A stretch of 16,958 nt of DNA, taken from NCBI GenBank assembly GCA_022710255.1, contig JAKLHG010000018.1:1-16958 (forward strand), in the 5' to 3' direction. This stretch comes from Candidatus Hydrogenedentota bacterium. GTDB taxonomy: Bacteria > Hydrogenedentota > Hydrogenedentia > Hydrogenedentales > CAITNO01. Positions within the stretch are counted from its first letter, which is position 1, and each line of letters starts with the position of its first letter. This document shows positions 1-7,364 of the stretch, one piece after another. The notes under the pieces are model-generated. The model searched no databases. It was not told the origin of the DNA and saw only the letters and a list, made by a program, of their open reading frames with translations. The translations under genes were made by a program, and so were the position numbers.

Positions 1-360
1 GACTTTACGGCGAAACTGCTCGATATCTATCCGGAAGGCGACGCGCGTGAAATCCTGGTACTGGATAATATCCGCCGGGTGAAATCACGCCTGGGCTTTG
101 ACCGGGCCGCGCCGCCTCTGAAAGGTCACGAGGATGTAGTCGAATTGGAAATAGACCTCTGGAGCACCGCCTGGATTTTCAACCGAGGCCACCGGATCGG
201 CCTGCATATCTCAGGCAGCAATTCCCCCCGGTTTGAGGTCAACACCAACACCGGCGCCGACCACCCGGGTCCTGGCGTCGAAATGCGCATCGCCCACAAC
301 CGCGTCTATTGCGGGCCCCAATATCCCAGCGCACTGGTACTTTCCGTACCACAAAAATAG
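1..360 (+). CDS. CocE/NonD family hydrolase, C-terminal fragment
   Basis: The frame is open from base 1 to the TAG at 358-360, giving the last 119 residues of a protein whose start lies outside the window. The segment with LWSTAWIFNRGHRI, then HISGSNSPRFEVNTNTG, and an ending with YPSALVLSVP is the pattern of the C-terminal jelly-roll domain of X-Pro dipeptidyl-peptidase/CocE-type serine hydrolases (PF08530 type). In that family the catalytic alpha/beta-hydrolase domain lies upstream and cleaves ester or amide bonds, for example acyl esters, X-Pro peptides or antibiotic side chains. The catalytic triad is not visible here, so activity and substrate cannot be judged. An in-frame GTG at 79 exists, but the frame is fully open upstream and the family requires more N-terminal sequence. 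Family assignment is fairly sure; function is not. Confidence 0.85.
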   Translation, partial: DFTAKLLDIYPEGDAREILVLDNIRRVKSRLGFDRAAPPLKGHEDVVELEIDLWSTAWIFNRGHRIGLHISGSNSPRFEVNTNTGADHPGPGVEMRIAHNRVYCGPQYPSALVLSVPQK

Positions 361-523
361 CCCTGAACTCCCATTCAAGTCGCGGTGGTCCGCCCGGGCA
401 TAAATACCGGCCTCTACCTTCGCAATGACAATAGCACGTAAGGCGTACCCTCTTCAGGGAATTGCCGACGCAGGAGGGTTGGAATTCACATAAAACGGGC
501 CCTTTAGAAGGGAGAAAGGGGGG

Positions 524-551
524 GGCGGCGGGTCTTGGGCTACCCGCCGCC
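524..551 (+). terminator. Strong GC stem-loop, possible terminator
   Basis: GGCGGCGGGT (524-533) pairs perfectly with ACCCGCCGCC (542-551) around an 8-base loop, a 10-bp and almost all G/C stem. It lies about 165 bases after the stop of the hydrolase gene. No T-run follows, so it is not a classic intrinsic terminator. It could block 3' exonucleases, help factor-dependent termination, or belong to a structured RNA. Confidence 0.4.
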
Positions 552-623
552 GTCATTACGGTGGGGCGGGTTTGGAACCGCTGAATTACCAGACTCAAGG
601 AGGAGCACGGTTTCAGGATCAGG

Positions 624-652
624 CTTGCGCCCAGGGCTGAGAAAGGCGCAAG
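624..652. repeat. Inverted repeat, 8-bp stem with 13-base loop
   Basis: CTTGCGCC (624-631) is complementary to GGCGCAAG (645-652). It is followed closely by ACTGGT-a-ACCAGT at 659-671, another inverted repeat. Both lie between the GC stem-loop at 524-551 and the AT-rich block. There is no T-run. The role is unknown. Confidence 0.45.
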
Positions 653-846
653 TTGCAGACTGGTAACCAGTGTACCGGTTTCAAACTCCAAGGGCAGTTT
701 AACACAATATGTAGTAAAAGTCAAGCTTTATTTTTCTAAATATTTTTTTAACTGAACATCATATGCTGTATTTTTTATTTCCCTAAAAATATGCAAAACA
801 CAACATATTGTTTTTATATACAAAAAACGCCCGTATCAACCAGACT

Positions 847-858
847 ACAATATATTGT
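847..858. promoter_or_regulatory. Perfect 12-base palindrome, candidate operator
   Basis: ACAATATATTGT is self-complementary over 12 bases. Half-site-like copies lie upstream (ACAATAT at 704-710 and ATATTGT at 805-811). This arrangement in an AT-rich leader suggests a dimeric regulator binding site upstream of the phosphodiesterase gene, but AT-rich DNA also produces such palindromes by chance. Confidence 0.3.
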
Positions 859-1044
859 GTACCCTTGCAAAAAAGAGAAAGCATGAAGTTTACAACGGGC
901 ACTGGAGTTCGCGACACGCGAATCCTCCGATAACACAACAGCACCCAGGAAACCCAATATTTCTGTCCTGCTGAGAATAGAAATCCTGTCGGACTACCAT
1001 ACGGTTATACCGTTCATTTGATGAAAACAGAAGGAACTGAAGCA

Positions 1045-1830
1045 ATGTTGACATTATGGCTTTTCTGTACGCTTTCCCTCGTTGCCGAGACGCCGGGCGC
1101 GGCCACCCAGGCCTGCGCCCACCGGGGCGACAAGGCCTGCGCCCCGGAGAATACGCTGCCGGCCATACGGTCGGCCGTAGAAAAGGGGGCGGCACAAATA
1201 GAGTTCGATGTGCAGGCCACCCGGGATGGACAGCTGGTCATCATGCATGACGCAACGGTCGACCGCACCACAAACGGGAAAGGCAAGGTATCGGAGTTGA
1301 CCTTTGATGAAATCCGCGCCTTTGACGCAGGCGCCTGGTTTGGCCCGAAATTCAAGGGTGCACGTGTACCCACCCTTAAGGAAGTCTTGCAGGAGATCCC
1401 AAAAACAATTTTGTGCAACGTACATTTGAAGAACAGCCCCGGTGTCGCAGTCGCCAGCGCGAAAATGATTCAGGACCTGGGCAAACTGGATCACTGTTTT
1501 CTGGCATGCACGGAAGCACAAGCCGCAGAGGCGCACGCGGTGGTTCCCGAAATTTTAATATGTAACATGGACCGCCAGGACGGGAACCGGAAGTCGTACA
1601 TAGATAAGACGCTTGCCTTAAAGTGTGATTTCATTCAGCTCCACCACAAAGAAGGCACTGAAGGCCTGAAAGAGGATGTTGCCCGGCTTCATGCAGCCGG
1701 GGTGCGAGTCAACTGGTTCGGAGCCCAGGAAGAAGGCCTTATCCGCCTGTTGGTGAAGGCGGGTGTGGACTATGTCCTGACGGATGATCTGGACCTCTGC
1801 CATCGGGTCTTGAAAACCAGCGAAAGGTAG
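1045..1830 (+). CDS. Secreted glycerophosphodiester phosphodiesterase (GDPD family)
   Basis: The 261-residue product would hydrolyse glycerophosphodiesters to glycerol-3-phosphate and an alcohol. The GDPD signature is complete: HRG at residues 26-28, PENT at 34-37, IEFD at 52-55 (metal-binding Glu53 and Asp55) and MHD at 67-69, followed by the usual VDRTTNGKG stretch. A late TDD near the C-terminus fits the TIM-barrel end. I chose the ATG at 1045 because AAGGA (1031-1035) sits nine bases upstream and the product then opens with a hydrophobic signal-like segment (residues 2-14). TTG 1018 and ATG 1021 in the same frame would add a short hydrophilic extension. Periplasmic location is inferred from the short signal, whose cleavage site is unclear. 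It stands alone, about 180 bases before the next gene. Family 0.95; exact substrate unknown. Confidence 0.92.
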   Translation: MLTLWLFCTLSLVAETPGAATQACAHRGDKACAPENTLPAIRSAVEKGAAQIEFDVQATRDGQLVIMHDATVDRTTNGKGKVSELTFDEIRAFDAGAWFGPKFKGARVPTLKEVLQEIPKTILCNVHLKNSPGVAVASAKMIQDLGKLDHCFLACTEAQAAEAHAVVPEILICNMDRQDGNRKSYIDKTLALKCDFIQLHHKEGTEGLKEDVARLHAAGVRVNWFGAQEEGLIRLLVKAGVDYVLTDDLDLCHRVLKTSER

Positions 1831-1901
1831 GCTTGCGCCCGGAGAGAAAACGCCCGGGGCGGCGTGACGAGGCCATTATGCGGTGTTCCTGCAACCATTT
1901 C

Positions 1902-1924
1902 ATGAGTTAAAGTATTAGACTCAT
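1902..1924. promoter_or_regulatory. Inverted repeat ATGAGT-N11-ACTCAT upstream of exbB
   Basis: ATGAGT (1902-1907) and ACTCAT (1919-1924) form an interrupted 6-base inverted repeat about 90 bases before the chosen start of the ExbB-like gene. The AT-rich spacer contains TAAAGT and AGTATT, which could act as a weak -10 element, but no good -35 is seen. It may be an operator for the envelope operon. The evidence is position and symmetry only. Confidence 0.25.
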
Positions 1925-2013
1925 TGCGACAGGCGGGTTTTATCCGGATTTGCCCTGTTCAAAAGGCGGGGGTCCGCCTGTCACGACACACCGTTCCCGA
2001 GGAGAGATCATCC

Positions 2014-2751
2014 ATGTTGAAACACGTTTGCTTGAAAGTCCTTGTATTCTTGGGTATATGCGGCCTTACCTGGGCGCAGGAAGTACCCGAAGGGGCCCCT
2101 GCGACCGAGGTCATCCACACCACCCAGCAAATCACCCTGATGATGATGTTTCAACAGGGCGGGGTCATCCTGTGGGTGATCATGGGGCTGGGTTTTATCG
2201 GAATTGTGCTCGCCCTGTACCTGCTGATTACTGTTACGCCACGCAGGGAAGTGCCGGCGGCGCTGATCAAGCGTGCCGTAGCCCAGGTCAAGGCGGGCGA
2301 GATCCAAGGCGCCTATCACATGTGCCTGGAGCGCGACAACATCATGGCGCGCGTGCTGGCGGCGGGCTTGAAAAAGTCCGGGCACGACCGGTACGTCATT
2401 CAAGAGGCGATGGAAAGCGAGGGTGAACGCAGCGCGGCAGCCTTGTGGCAGCGCATTTCCTACCTGAACAATATCGGCACACTTGCGCCGTTGCTGGGAT
2501 TGCTTGGCACGGTATGGGGGATGATGGGCGCCTTTGGCGCCATTGCCCTGGATGCCGCCCAGGTCAAGGGCATCACCATGGCCTACAGCGTGTCCCAGGC
2601 TATGATTACCACCGCGGCCGGGCTTGTACTGGCCATTCCGGCCATGGGCATCTATTATTACCTGCGCGGCCGGGTCATCCGTATCATCGCGGATGTGGAA
2701 GAGCAGGCCAGCATCTTCGTGGAGTTGCTGCTGGAAGGATCTGAAAAATGA
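2014..2751 (+). CDS. MotA/TolQ/ExbB-type proton channel protein
   Basis: This 245-residue protein is the channel subunit of a proton-motive-force-driven inner membrane motor of the ExbB/TolQ family. It opens with a signal peptide (residues 1-21, ending TWA before QE), then a short periplasmic stretch, TM1 at about 51-72, a cytoplasmic loop of about 75 residues, TM2 at about 154-177 and TM3 at about 197-217. The family signature is clear: GTLAPLLGLLGTVWGMMGAF in TM2 (Thr156) and ITTAAGLVLAIPA in TM3 (Thr199/Thr200 region). The ATG at 2014 is chosen because GGAGAG (2001-2006) precedes it and the signal peptide starts there; an in-frame start at 1924 would add 30 non-signal residues. The stop overlaps the next gene by four bases (ATGA), so channel and ExbD-like partner are translationally coupled. 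Which cargo is energised cannot be read from this gene. Confidence 0.93.
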   Translation: MLKHVCLKVLVFLGICGLTWAQEVPEGAPATEVIHTTQQITLMMMFQQGGVILWVIMGLGFIGIVLALYLLITVTPRREVPAALIKRAVAQVKAGEIQGAYHMCLERDNIMARVLAAGLKKSGHDRYVIQEAMESEGERSAAALWQRISYLNNIGTLAPLLGLLGTVWGMMGAFGAIALDAAQVKGITMAYSVSQAMITTAAGLVLAIPAMGIYYYLRGRVIRIIADVEEQASIFVELLLEGSEK

Positions 2752-3164
2752 AAATTCGACATCATTTCCAGGAAGAAGCCGAAACGATTCAGATGGCTCC
2801 CCTCATCGATATCGTGTTTCTGACACTGATATTTTTCATGGTAACCTCGGTGTACGCCACCCTCGAAAGCGAGGTGGATATCCAACTGCCTACGGCGGAT
2901 ACGGCCCTGCAGGGCGAACGCTCCCAAGGCGAGATATTCATTAACCTGCGGGAAGACGGTACCATTGTAGTCAATGAGCGCACACTGACCCTCGAAGAAC
3001 TCCAGGAGACCCTGGACCGCGTGGCCGTCTATTTCCCGGGCGGAGCCGTGATTGTCCGGGGTGACCGGGGCGCCGCCCTGGGCCAGGCCGTCCAGATACT
3101 GGATTGCTGCCGCAAAGCGGACATCCAGAATGTCGCCTTTGCCGCGCTGCCCGAAGAGGAGTAA
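2748..3164 (+). CDS. ExbD/TolR family biopolymer transport protein
   Basis: The 138-residue product is the rotor/plug partner of the ExbB-like channel. It has a short cytoplasmic N-terminus (about 16 residues), one transmembrane helix starting at APLIDIVFLTLIFFMV, and a periplasmic domain of about 95 residues. Asp21 in PLIDIVFLTLIFF is the membrane aspartate that takes up protons in this family (equivalent to ExbD Asp25 and TolR Asp23). The periplasmic part has the normal family form, with INLREDGTIVVNE, then VIVRGDRGAALGQAVQILD, ending in PEEE. The start overlaps the stop of the upstream gene and the next gene begins six bases after its stop. Length and motifs are complete, so the motor should be functional. 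Confidence 0.94.
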   Translation: MKIRHHFQEEAETIQMAPLIDIVFLTLIFFMVTSVYATLESEVDIQLPTADTALQGERSQGEIFINLREDGTIVVNERTLTLEELQETLDRVAVYFPGGAVIVRGDRGAALGQAVQILDCCRKADIQNVAFAALPEEE

Positions 3165-3170
3165 GGACTC

Positions 3171-5585
3171 ATGGCCGTCTTCAGTCATTTTCAAGGATGG
3201 AATCGCATCCGGAGCGCCCGCGCCCCTTTCCCGCCTGGCACCTTTCCACTTGTACTGGCGCTTTTTATCAGTCTCTCCATCGCCCACGCGGCCGAGGAGC
3301 AGAACGGGAATCAACTCGATTTTGCGAACGGCCTGTTTCATCGAGGCTTTTACAAAGAAGCCATTGCCGAGTATGAGGGGTACCTGTCCAACGCCCCCGA
3401 GGGTGAAGACGCGGCAACGGCCTGGCTGCGCCTGGGTCGAAGCGCCGTCGCCATCGAGGATTACGCCCGGGCGCTGGAGGCGTTCCGCAAGGCCGAGGCC
3501 GCCACAACCGATGCCGGGCGGCGGGTGGAAGCCCGGGTCAGCGCGGGTGAAGCCCTTTTCTTCAGCGGAAAATACCCGGAAACAATAGAAACCCTGAAAG
3601 ACCTGTCCGGCACGGCAACACCGGAAGAACCCCGGGCGCGGGTCCTGTACTATCTCGGGCGGTCCTTCATTGAAACGGGCGCTTATGCCGAGGCCGTTTC
3701 GTCGTTTTCCTCCCTGATAGCCGATGCGCCCGAGACGCCCCTGGCCGGATTCGCCCAGTACCACCTGGGCTTCGCCCATCTTGCCGGGAACGCGCTGGAA
3801 GAGGCGGCAAAAGCATTCTCCGCTGCAGCAAAAGCGCCGGGAGCGGAGGACGCCCTGCGCATGGAAAGCTGTTTCCGCGCAGCCGAACTCTATGACAAAC
3901 TGGGCTGGACCGAAACGGCGCTGACCGCCTATGAACAACTGCGTAAGGACTATCCGGAATCCGAATACGCCCGGCGGGCCGATTACGGCTATGGCTGGGC
4001 CCTGTACCACAGCGGCCGGTATGAAGACGCGGACGCGCTGGCGGCGACTTTTGTGAAAAACTATCCCGATTCCGCGCACCTGCCGGGTTTCTTATACCTG
4101 CGCGGCAACTGCCGCTACCAGCAGGCCCGCTACGCCGAGGCGCTGGAACACTACGACGCCCTGCGCTCCCGGTATCCAGACTCTCCCTTTGCCGAACGGG
4201 CATTGTATAAATCCGCCTGGGCCCATTACCTCAGCAGCGACAATACGGCCGCGTCCAGGGAAGTTGCCGCCTTTCTGGAAACATACCCCGAGTCGGAATT
4301 GAGGGGGGAAGGGTTGTATCTGCTGGGCTCCCTGCATGTGGCCGAGGGCAATTACGAGACCGCACTGACCGAATTCCGGCAAATATCCGAAGACTATTCC
4401 AGCAGTGAATTCGCGGCCGAAGCCCTGTTTAAGGCCGCCGAGTGCCATGCCCTGCTCGGCACGCGGGACGAGGCTGCTAAAACCTTCGAGGCTTTTGCGC
4501 GCGCCTATCCGGACAATCCTCTCACCGAACAGGCCATGATGCGTTCCGGCGACGCACGGTTTACTGCCCAGGATTTCGCCGCGGCTTTGGCCAATTACAA
4601 GGGTATTCTGGAAAAGCCCGGTGACCCGGCCGTGGAAGAAGAAGCCCTGTACAGGTTGGCGGTCACCTATCACAACATGAAGGAACAGGGCGAAAGCGCC
4701 GCCGCATTCCGACGCCTCCTCGAAAAGTTTCCTGACGGGAAATATGCGGCGGAGGCCCTTTTGCGTATCGGCGACTTCGAATTGCGCCAGAACAAGGATG
4801 CCCTGAAAGCCGTAGAAGCCTACCAGGCGGTCCTGGCCAAAAAGCCGGCGGAAAACATTACCCTCGGCGCCTTGCAGGGGCTTGCCAATGCGAGGTACGA
4901 ACAAAAGGACTATGAACAGGCCGCCGCGCAGGTGTTGCAGCTGATTCAAAATTACCCTGACAGCCCGCTGCCGTCCGACGCTTATATGTGGTGCGGGCAA
5001 TGGCTGCAAGAGGTGGAACGCTGGGAAGACGCCGCCGCCGTGTTTGCCGCCCTGCTCAAGGCCCATCCCGAACATGAACAACGGGGCGAACTGCTGTTCG
5101 TCCTGGGCGGCTGTTACGAAAAGGCGGGGGACATGGACCAGGCCATTGCCGCTTATACGGAACTGCTCCACCAAGACGCCGACCCCGTGCGCGGCGCGGA
5201 GCTGCGCCTGCGCCTGGGTAAATTACAGGAAAGCCGGAACGCACTGGAGGAAGCGCGCGTCTTGTACGAGGAGGCCGCCAATCTTGACGGCGGCGAGTTC
5301 TCGGCCCGGGCACGGTTCCATCTGGCCGCCCTGTATGAAAGCGGAGGCGACTATGAAAACGCCGCGCGCAATTTCATGCGACTCGCTATTTTGTACATCC
5401 ATGAAACGCTGTCGCCCGAAGCGCTGTGGCACGCGGGCAACTGTTATACCCGAATGAATAAGCCAGACCAGGCCCGAAGCGTATTTGAAGAACTTGTCGC
5501 GGATTATCCTGATTCCCCCTTCGCCAAGGAGGCGCAAGCACTGCTGGACCAGCAACCTACCATCGCCCCAAGCAAAACGGAGTAG
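3171..5585 (+). CDS. Secreted tetratricopeptide-repeat protein (about twenty TPR units)
   Basis: The 804-residue product begins with a long signal peptide (hydrophobic core at 24-38, likely cut after AHA at 38-40) and then consists almost wholly of degenerate tetratricopeptide repeats of about 35-38 residues, recognisable by recurring YP-[DE]-S-x-x-A, GRYEDA, GNYETA and ALY/ALF patterns. Spacing implies about twenty units, enough for a long superhelix. It has no visible catalytic domain. YbgF/CpoB-type TPR proteins accompany Tol-Pal systems and coordinate envelope constriction with peptidoglycan synthesis; a similar scaffold role is inferred from its place between the ExbD-like gene and the VWA gene (gaps of six and three bases). 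A periplasmic location is likely because of the signal peptide. The repeats are diverged at DNA level, so this is not a recent tandem expansion. Confidence 0.9.
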   Translation: MAVFSHFQGWNRIRSARAPFPPGTFPLVLALFISLSIAHAAEEQNGNQLDFANGLFHRGFYKEAIAEYEGYLSNAPEGEDAATAWLRLGRSAVAIEDYARALEAFRKAEAATTDAGRRVEARVSAGEALFFSGKYPETIETLKDLSGTATPEEPRARVLYYLGRSFIETGAYAEAVSSFSSLIADAPETPLAGFAQYHLGFAHLAGNALEEAAKAFSAAAKAPGAEDALRMESCFRAAELYDKLGWTETALTAYEQLRKDYPESEYARRADYGYGWALYHSGRYEDADALAATFVKNYPDSAHLPGFLYLRGNCRYQQARYAEALEHYDALRSRYPDSPFAERALYKSAWAHYLSSDNTAASREVAAFLETYPESELRGEGLYLLGSLHVAEGNYETALTEFRQISEDYSSSEFAAEALFKAAECHALLGTRDEAAKTFEAFARAYPDNPLTEQAMMRSGDARFTAQDFAAALANYKGILEKPGDPAVEEEALYRLAVTYHNMKEQGESAAAFRRLLEKFPDGKYAAEALLRIGDFELRQNKDALKAVEAYQAVLAKKPAENITLGALQGLANARYEQKDYEQAAAQVLQLIQNYPDSPLPSDAYMWCGQWLQEVERWEDAAAVFAALLKAHPEHEQRGELLFVLGGCYEKAGDMDQAIAAYTELLHQDADPVRGAELRLRLGKLQESRNALEEARVLYEEAANLDGGEFSARARFHLAALYESGGDYENAARNFMRLAILYIHETLSPEALWHAGNCYTRMNKPDQARSVFEELVADYPDSPFAKEAQALLDQQPTIAPSKTE

Positions 5586-5588
5586 CCC

Positions 5589-7364
5589 ATGCTCAGCAGG
5601 AGAACCATATTGATGCTGTCCGTGGTGCTGACACTCGCCCTGTATGGCATCATGCTTTGGATGGCGCCCTGGGTAACCCTGTTGAAATCCGACCGCCTGG
5701 TTCCCCGTATCACAAACCGGTATCGCGTGGATTTTCTGCAGCACGCCAGTCCGCCGCGCCCGCAGGTGCGCCCCGCCGGGGAAACCGGCCTGGCACCGGC
5801 AGGCATGGGCACCTTGGCGACGGAAACCGAAGAAACCCTGCCTGTCGAAGATACCCTGACGGCGGCTCCCGTGGAAACGCCCCAGTTGACCGAACGTATG
5901 GCTGCGGAAACACTGGAACGGGCTCACGACCTCGCCCCGGAACCCGAGCGGGTGCGAAGCGTGGACGCCCGCATCCTGGAAATTGCCCAGGAAACCGCCC
6001 GCAGGGATATCGATATCGCCCGGCGGCTGGTGCGGCCCAGCCCGGACTTTGCCCTGCCTGAAGGCACCTTGCCCGCCCTGCGCAGCCGGGACATTCTGCC
6101 GGAGGATATCGCGCTGGAACCGGCCCGCATCGGGCCGGGATTACTGGCGCGGCCCTTGACCCCGCCCGAGGAAGAGACCGCTTTGGACAACGGCGATGCG
6201 GCAACGCCCGCCTATGACCCGAAGGTATTCACGCCGGCGTCCGGAGAGACAGAGGAACAGGCCGTTCCCCGCCTGGAACGCACAGCGGCAAAAACCCCGG
6301 TCGAAAAAGAAACCGAACAGGCGCGTCAGGAAAGCGATTACACGTTTATGGACGACCTGGTAGACATCAAACTTGATACCTACGTGCCCGACACGACGGA
6401 ACCCGGATACTTCCGTCTACGCATCCTGCCCCGTAAAGAGGCGGCCATCGAGGCCGTCCCCAAAGATATCACCTTTATCCTGGATGCTTCGCGCAGCATG
6501 CAGCAGCGCAAACTGGATCTGGCAGCCCGGGGCATTGCGGACACCCTCGCCAAGCTTCGCCCGGAAGATACCTTCAACATCCTGATCTTCCGCGATACGG
6601 TCACCGCGTTTCGTGATACGACCGTATTTGCCTCGCCCGAGAATCAGGAGGAAGCCCGTACGTTTCTGGACGGGCTGGAATCCAGAGGACAAACCAATGT
6701 CTACAACGCACTTTTACCCATTGCCCAGATACGCCCCCGTGAAAACCTGCCCGGAATCATTCTCGTCGCCACCGATGGCAACCCCACCGCGGGAGAACGG
6801 GACAATCGGACGATTATTAATGCGGTAACCGAGTCCAACAGCCTGCGAAACACGATTTTCACTTATGGCTCCGGCAACACCGTCAACACCTACCTCTTGG
6901 ACCTCCTCGCCTATCGAAACAAGGGTGAAACCCGCATTTCGGAGAACATTCAGAATACCCGAACCGGACTGGATGCGTTCACCACCATATTTAACGACCC
7001 CCTGCTCGTTAATATTGTAGCGGAATACGGCCGAGGCATCCAGGAAGAACCTTATCCCAGAGTCGTTCCGGATTTCTTCCGCCAGCGTCCCATCACCCTA
7101 TATGGCCGCTTCGAACCGGGAAAAGATGATGTCTTCGTCGCCCGCATTACGGGACAGGTCGCCGGCACCAAAAAAGAGATCCTTTTCCGGGCGGAACTCG
7201 GTAAAGCGGAATCGGGCAATGCGGATATTGCCCGCAACTGGGCGTTCCAAAAGGCCTACCATCTTATCGGTGAAATATCCCGCCGGGGCGAACAGCCCGA
7301 GCTTGTCTCAGCGCTTAACGCACTCCATCAACGGTACCAGATTAAAACCGCGTACAGTGAGTAA
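5589..7364 (+). CDS. Membrane-anchored VWA-domain protein (TolA/TonB-like topology)
   Basis: The 591-residue product has a cytoplasmic stub (MLSRRT), one transmembrane helix at about 7-29, a proline- and charge-rich linker to about residue 285, then a von Willebrand factor A domain. The metal-ion-dependent adhesion site is intact: DASRS at 299-303, Thr369 in GQTNVYNAL and Asp396 in VATDGNPT. After the VWA domain, the region around IARNWAFQKAYHLIGEI and the ending HQRYQIKTAYSE resembles the C-terminal tail of VIT-VWA (inter-alpha-trypsin heavy-chain-like) proteins, but the usual N-terminal VIT domain is absent. The gene starts three bases after the TPR gene, with GGAG at 5580-5583. Topology and position match TolA or TonB in canonical systems, so the VWA domain may be the periplasmic effector moved by the ExbBD motor. 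That role is inference; the domain calls are direct. Confidence 0.88.
   Translation: MLSRRTILMLSVVLTLALYGIMLWMAPWVTLLKSDRLVPRITNRYRVDFLQHASPPRPQVRPAGETGLAPAGMGTLATETEETLPVEDTLTAAPVETPQLTERMAAETLERAHDLAPEPERVRSVDARILEIAQETARRDIDIARRLVRPSPDFALPEGTLPALRSRDILPEDIALEPARIGPGLLARPLTPPEEETALDNGDAATPAYDPKVFTPASGETEEQAVPRLERTAAKTPVEKETEQARQESDYTFMDDLVDIKLDTYVPDTTEPGYFRLRILPRKEAAIEAVPKDITFILDASRSMQQRKLDLAARGIADTLAKLRPEDTFNILIFRDTVTAFRDTTVFASPENQEEARTFLDGLESRGQTNVYNALLPIAQIRPRENLPGIILVATDGNPTAGERDNRTIINAVTESNSLRNTIFTYGSGNTVNTYLLDLLAYRNKGETRISENIQNTRTGLDAFTTIFNDPLLVNIVAEYGRGIQEEPYPRVVPDFFRQRPITLYGRFEPGKDDVFVARITGQVAGTKKEILFRAELGKAESGNADIARNWAFQKAYHLIGEISRRGEQPELVSALNALHQRYQIKTAYSE

Larger units (their letters stand above)
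361..1044. other. Long intergenic region: stem-loop cluster then AT-rich block
   Basis: No convincing gene is seen in about 680 bases. The left part (about 490-675) is GC-rich and holds several inverted repeats, listed separately. From about 700 to 880 the sequence becomes very AT-rich, roughly three quarters A/T by eye, unlike its surroundings. The motif ACAATAT/ATATTGT occurs at 704-710, 805-811 and as a perfect 12-base palindrome at 847-858. A 6-bp inverted repeat (TTCGCG-aca-CGCGAA) lies at 908-922. The AT-rich block probably carries the promoter and possible operator of the downstream phosphodiesterase gene, but I could not pick a clear -35/-10 pair. A 16-codon reading frame at 883-933 is too short and poorly supported to call. 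Confidence 0.6.

Noticed and set aside
611..690. Possible thiamine (TPP) riboswitch, because GGCTGAGA and CTGGTAACCAG resemble parts of its conserved core
   Set aside because: The GGGG-TGC start, the ACCC element and the GAACCTGATCTGGATAATGCCAG-type core are missing, and the downstream gene has no thiamine role.
883..933. Small 16-codon reading frame in the leader of the phosphodiesterase gene
   Set aside because: It is very short, has only a weak purine stretch before it and no sign of attenuation-type codon runs.
2658..4079. Long open frame of 473 codons on the minus strand opposite the ExbD and TPR genes
   Set aside because: The plus strand carries clear domain-matching genes with tight operon spacing. 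The antisense protein has no recognisable domain and looks like a by-product of GC-biased codon use.
4092..5174. Minus-strand open frame of 360 codons inside the TPR gene
   Set aside because: It lies wholly opposite the TPR coding region, has no family motif and no operon context.
3171..5585. Possible recent tandem DNA duplication in the TPR gene
   Set aside because: The repeats are similar only as protein pattern; no long identical DNA stretches were noticed, so they are old structural repeats.
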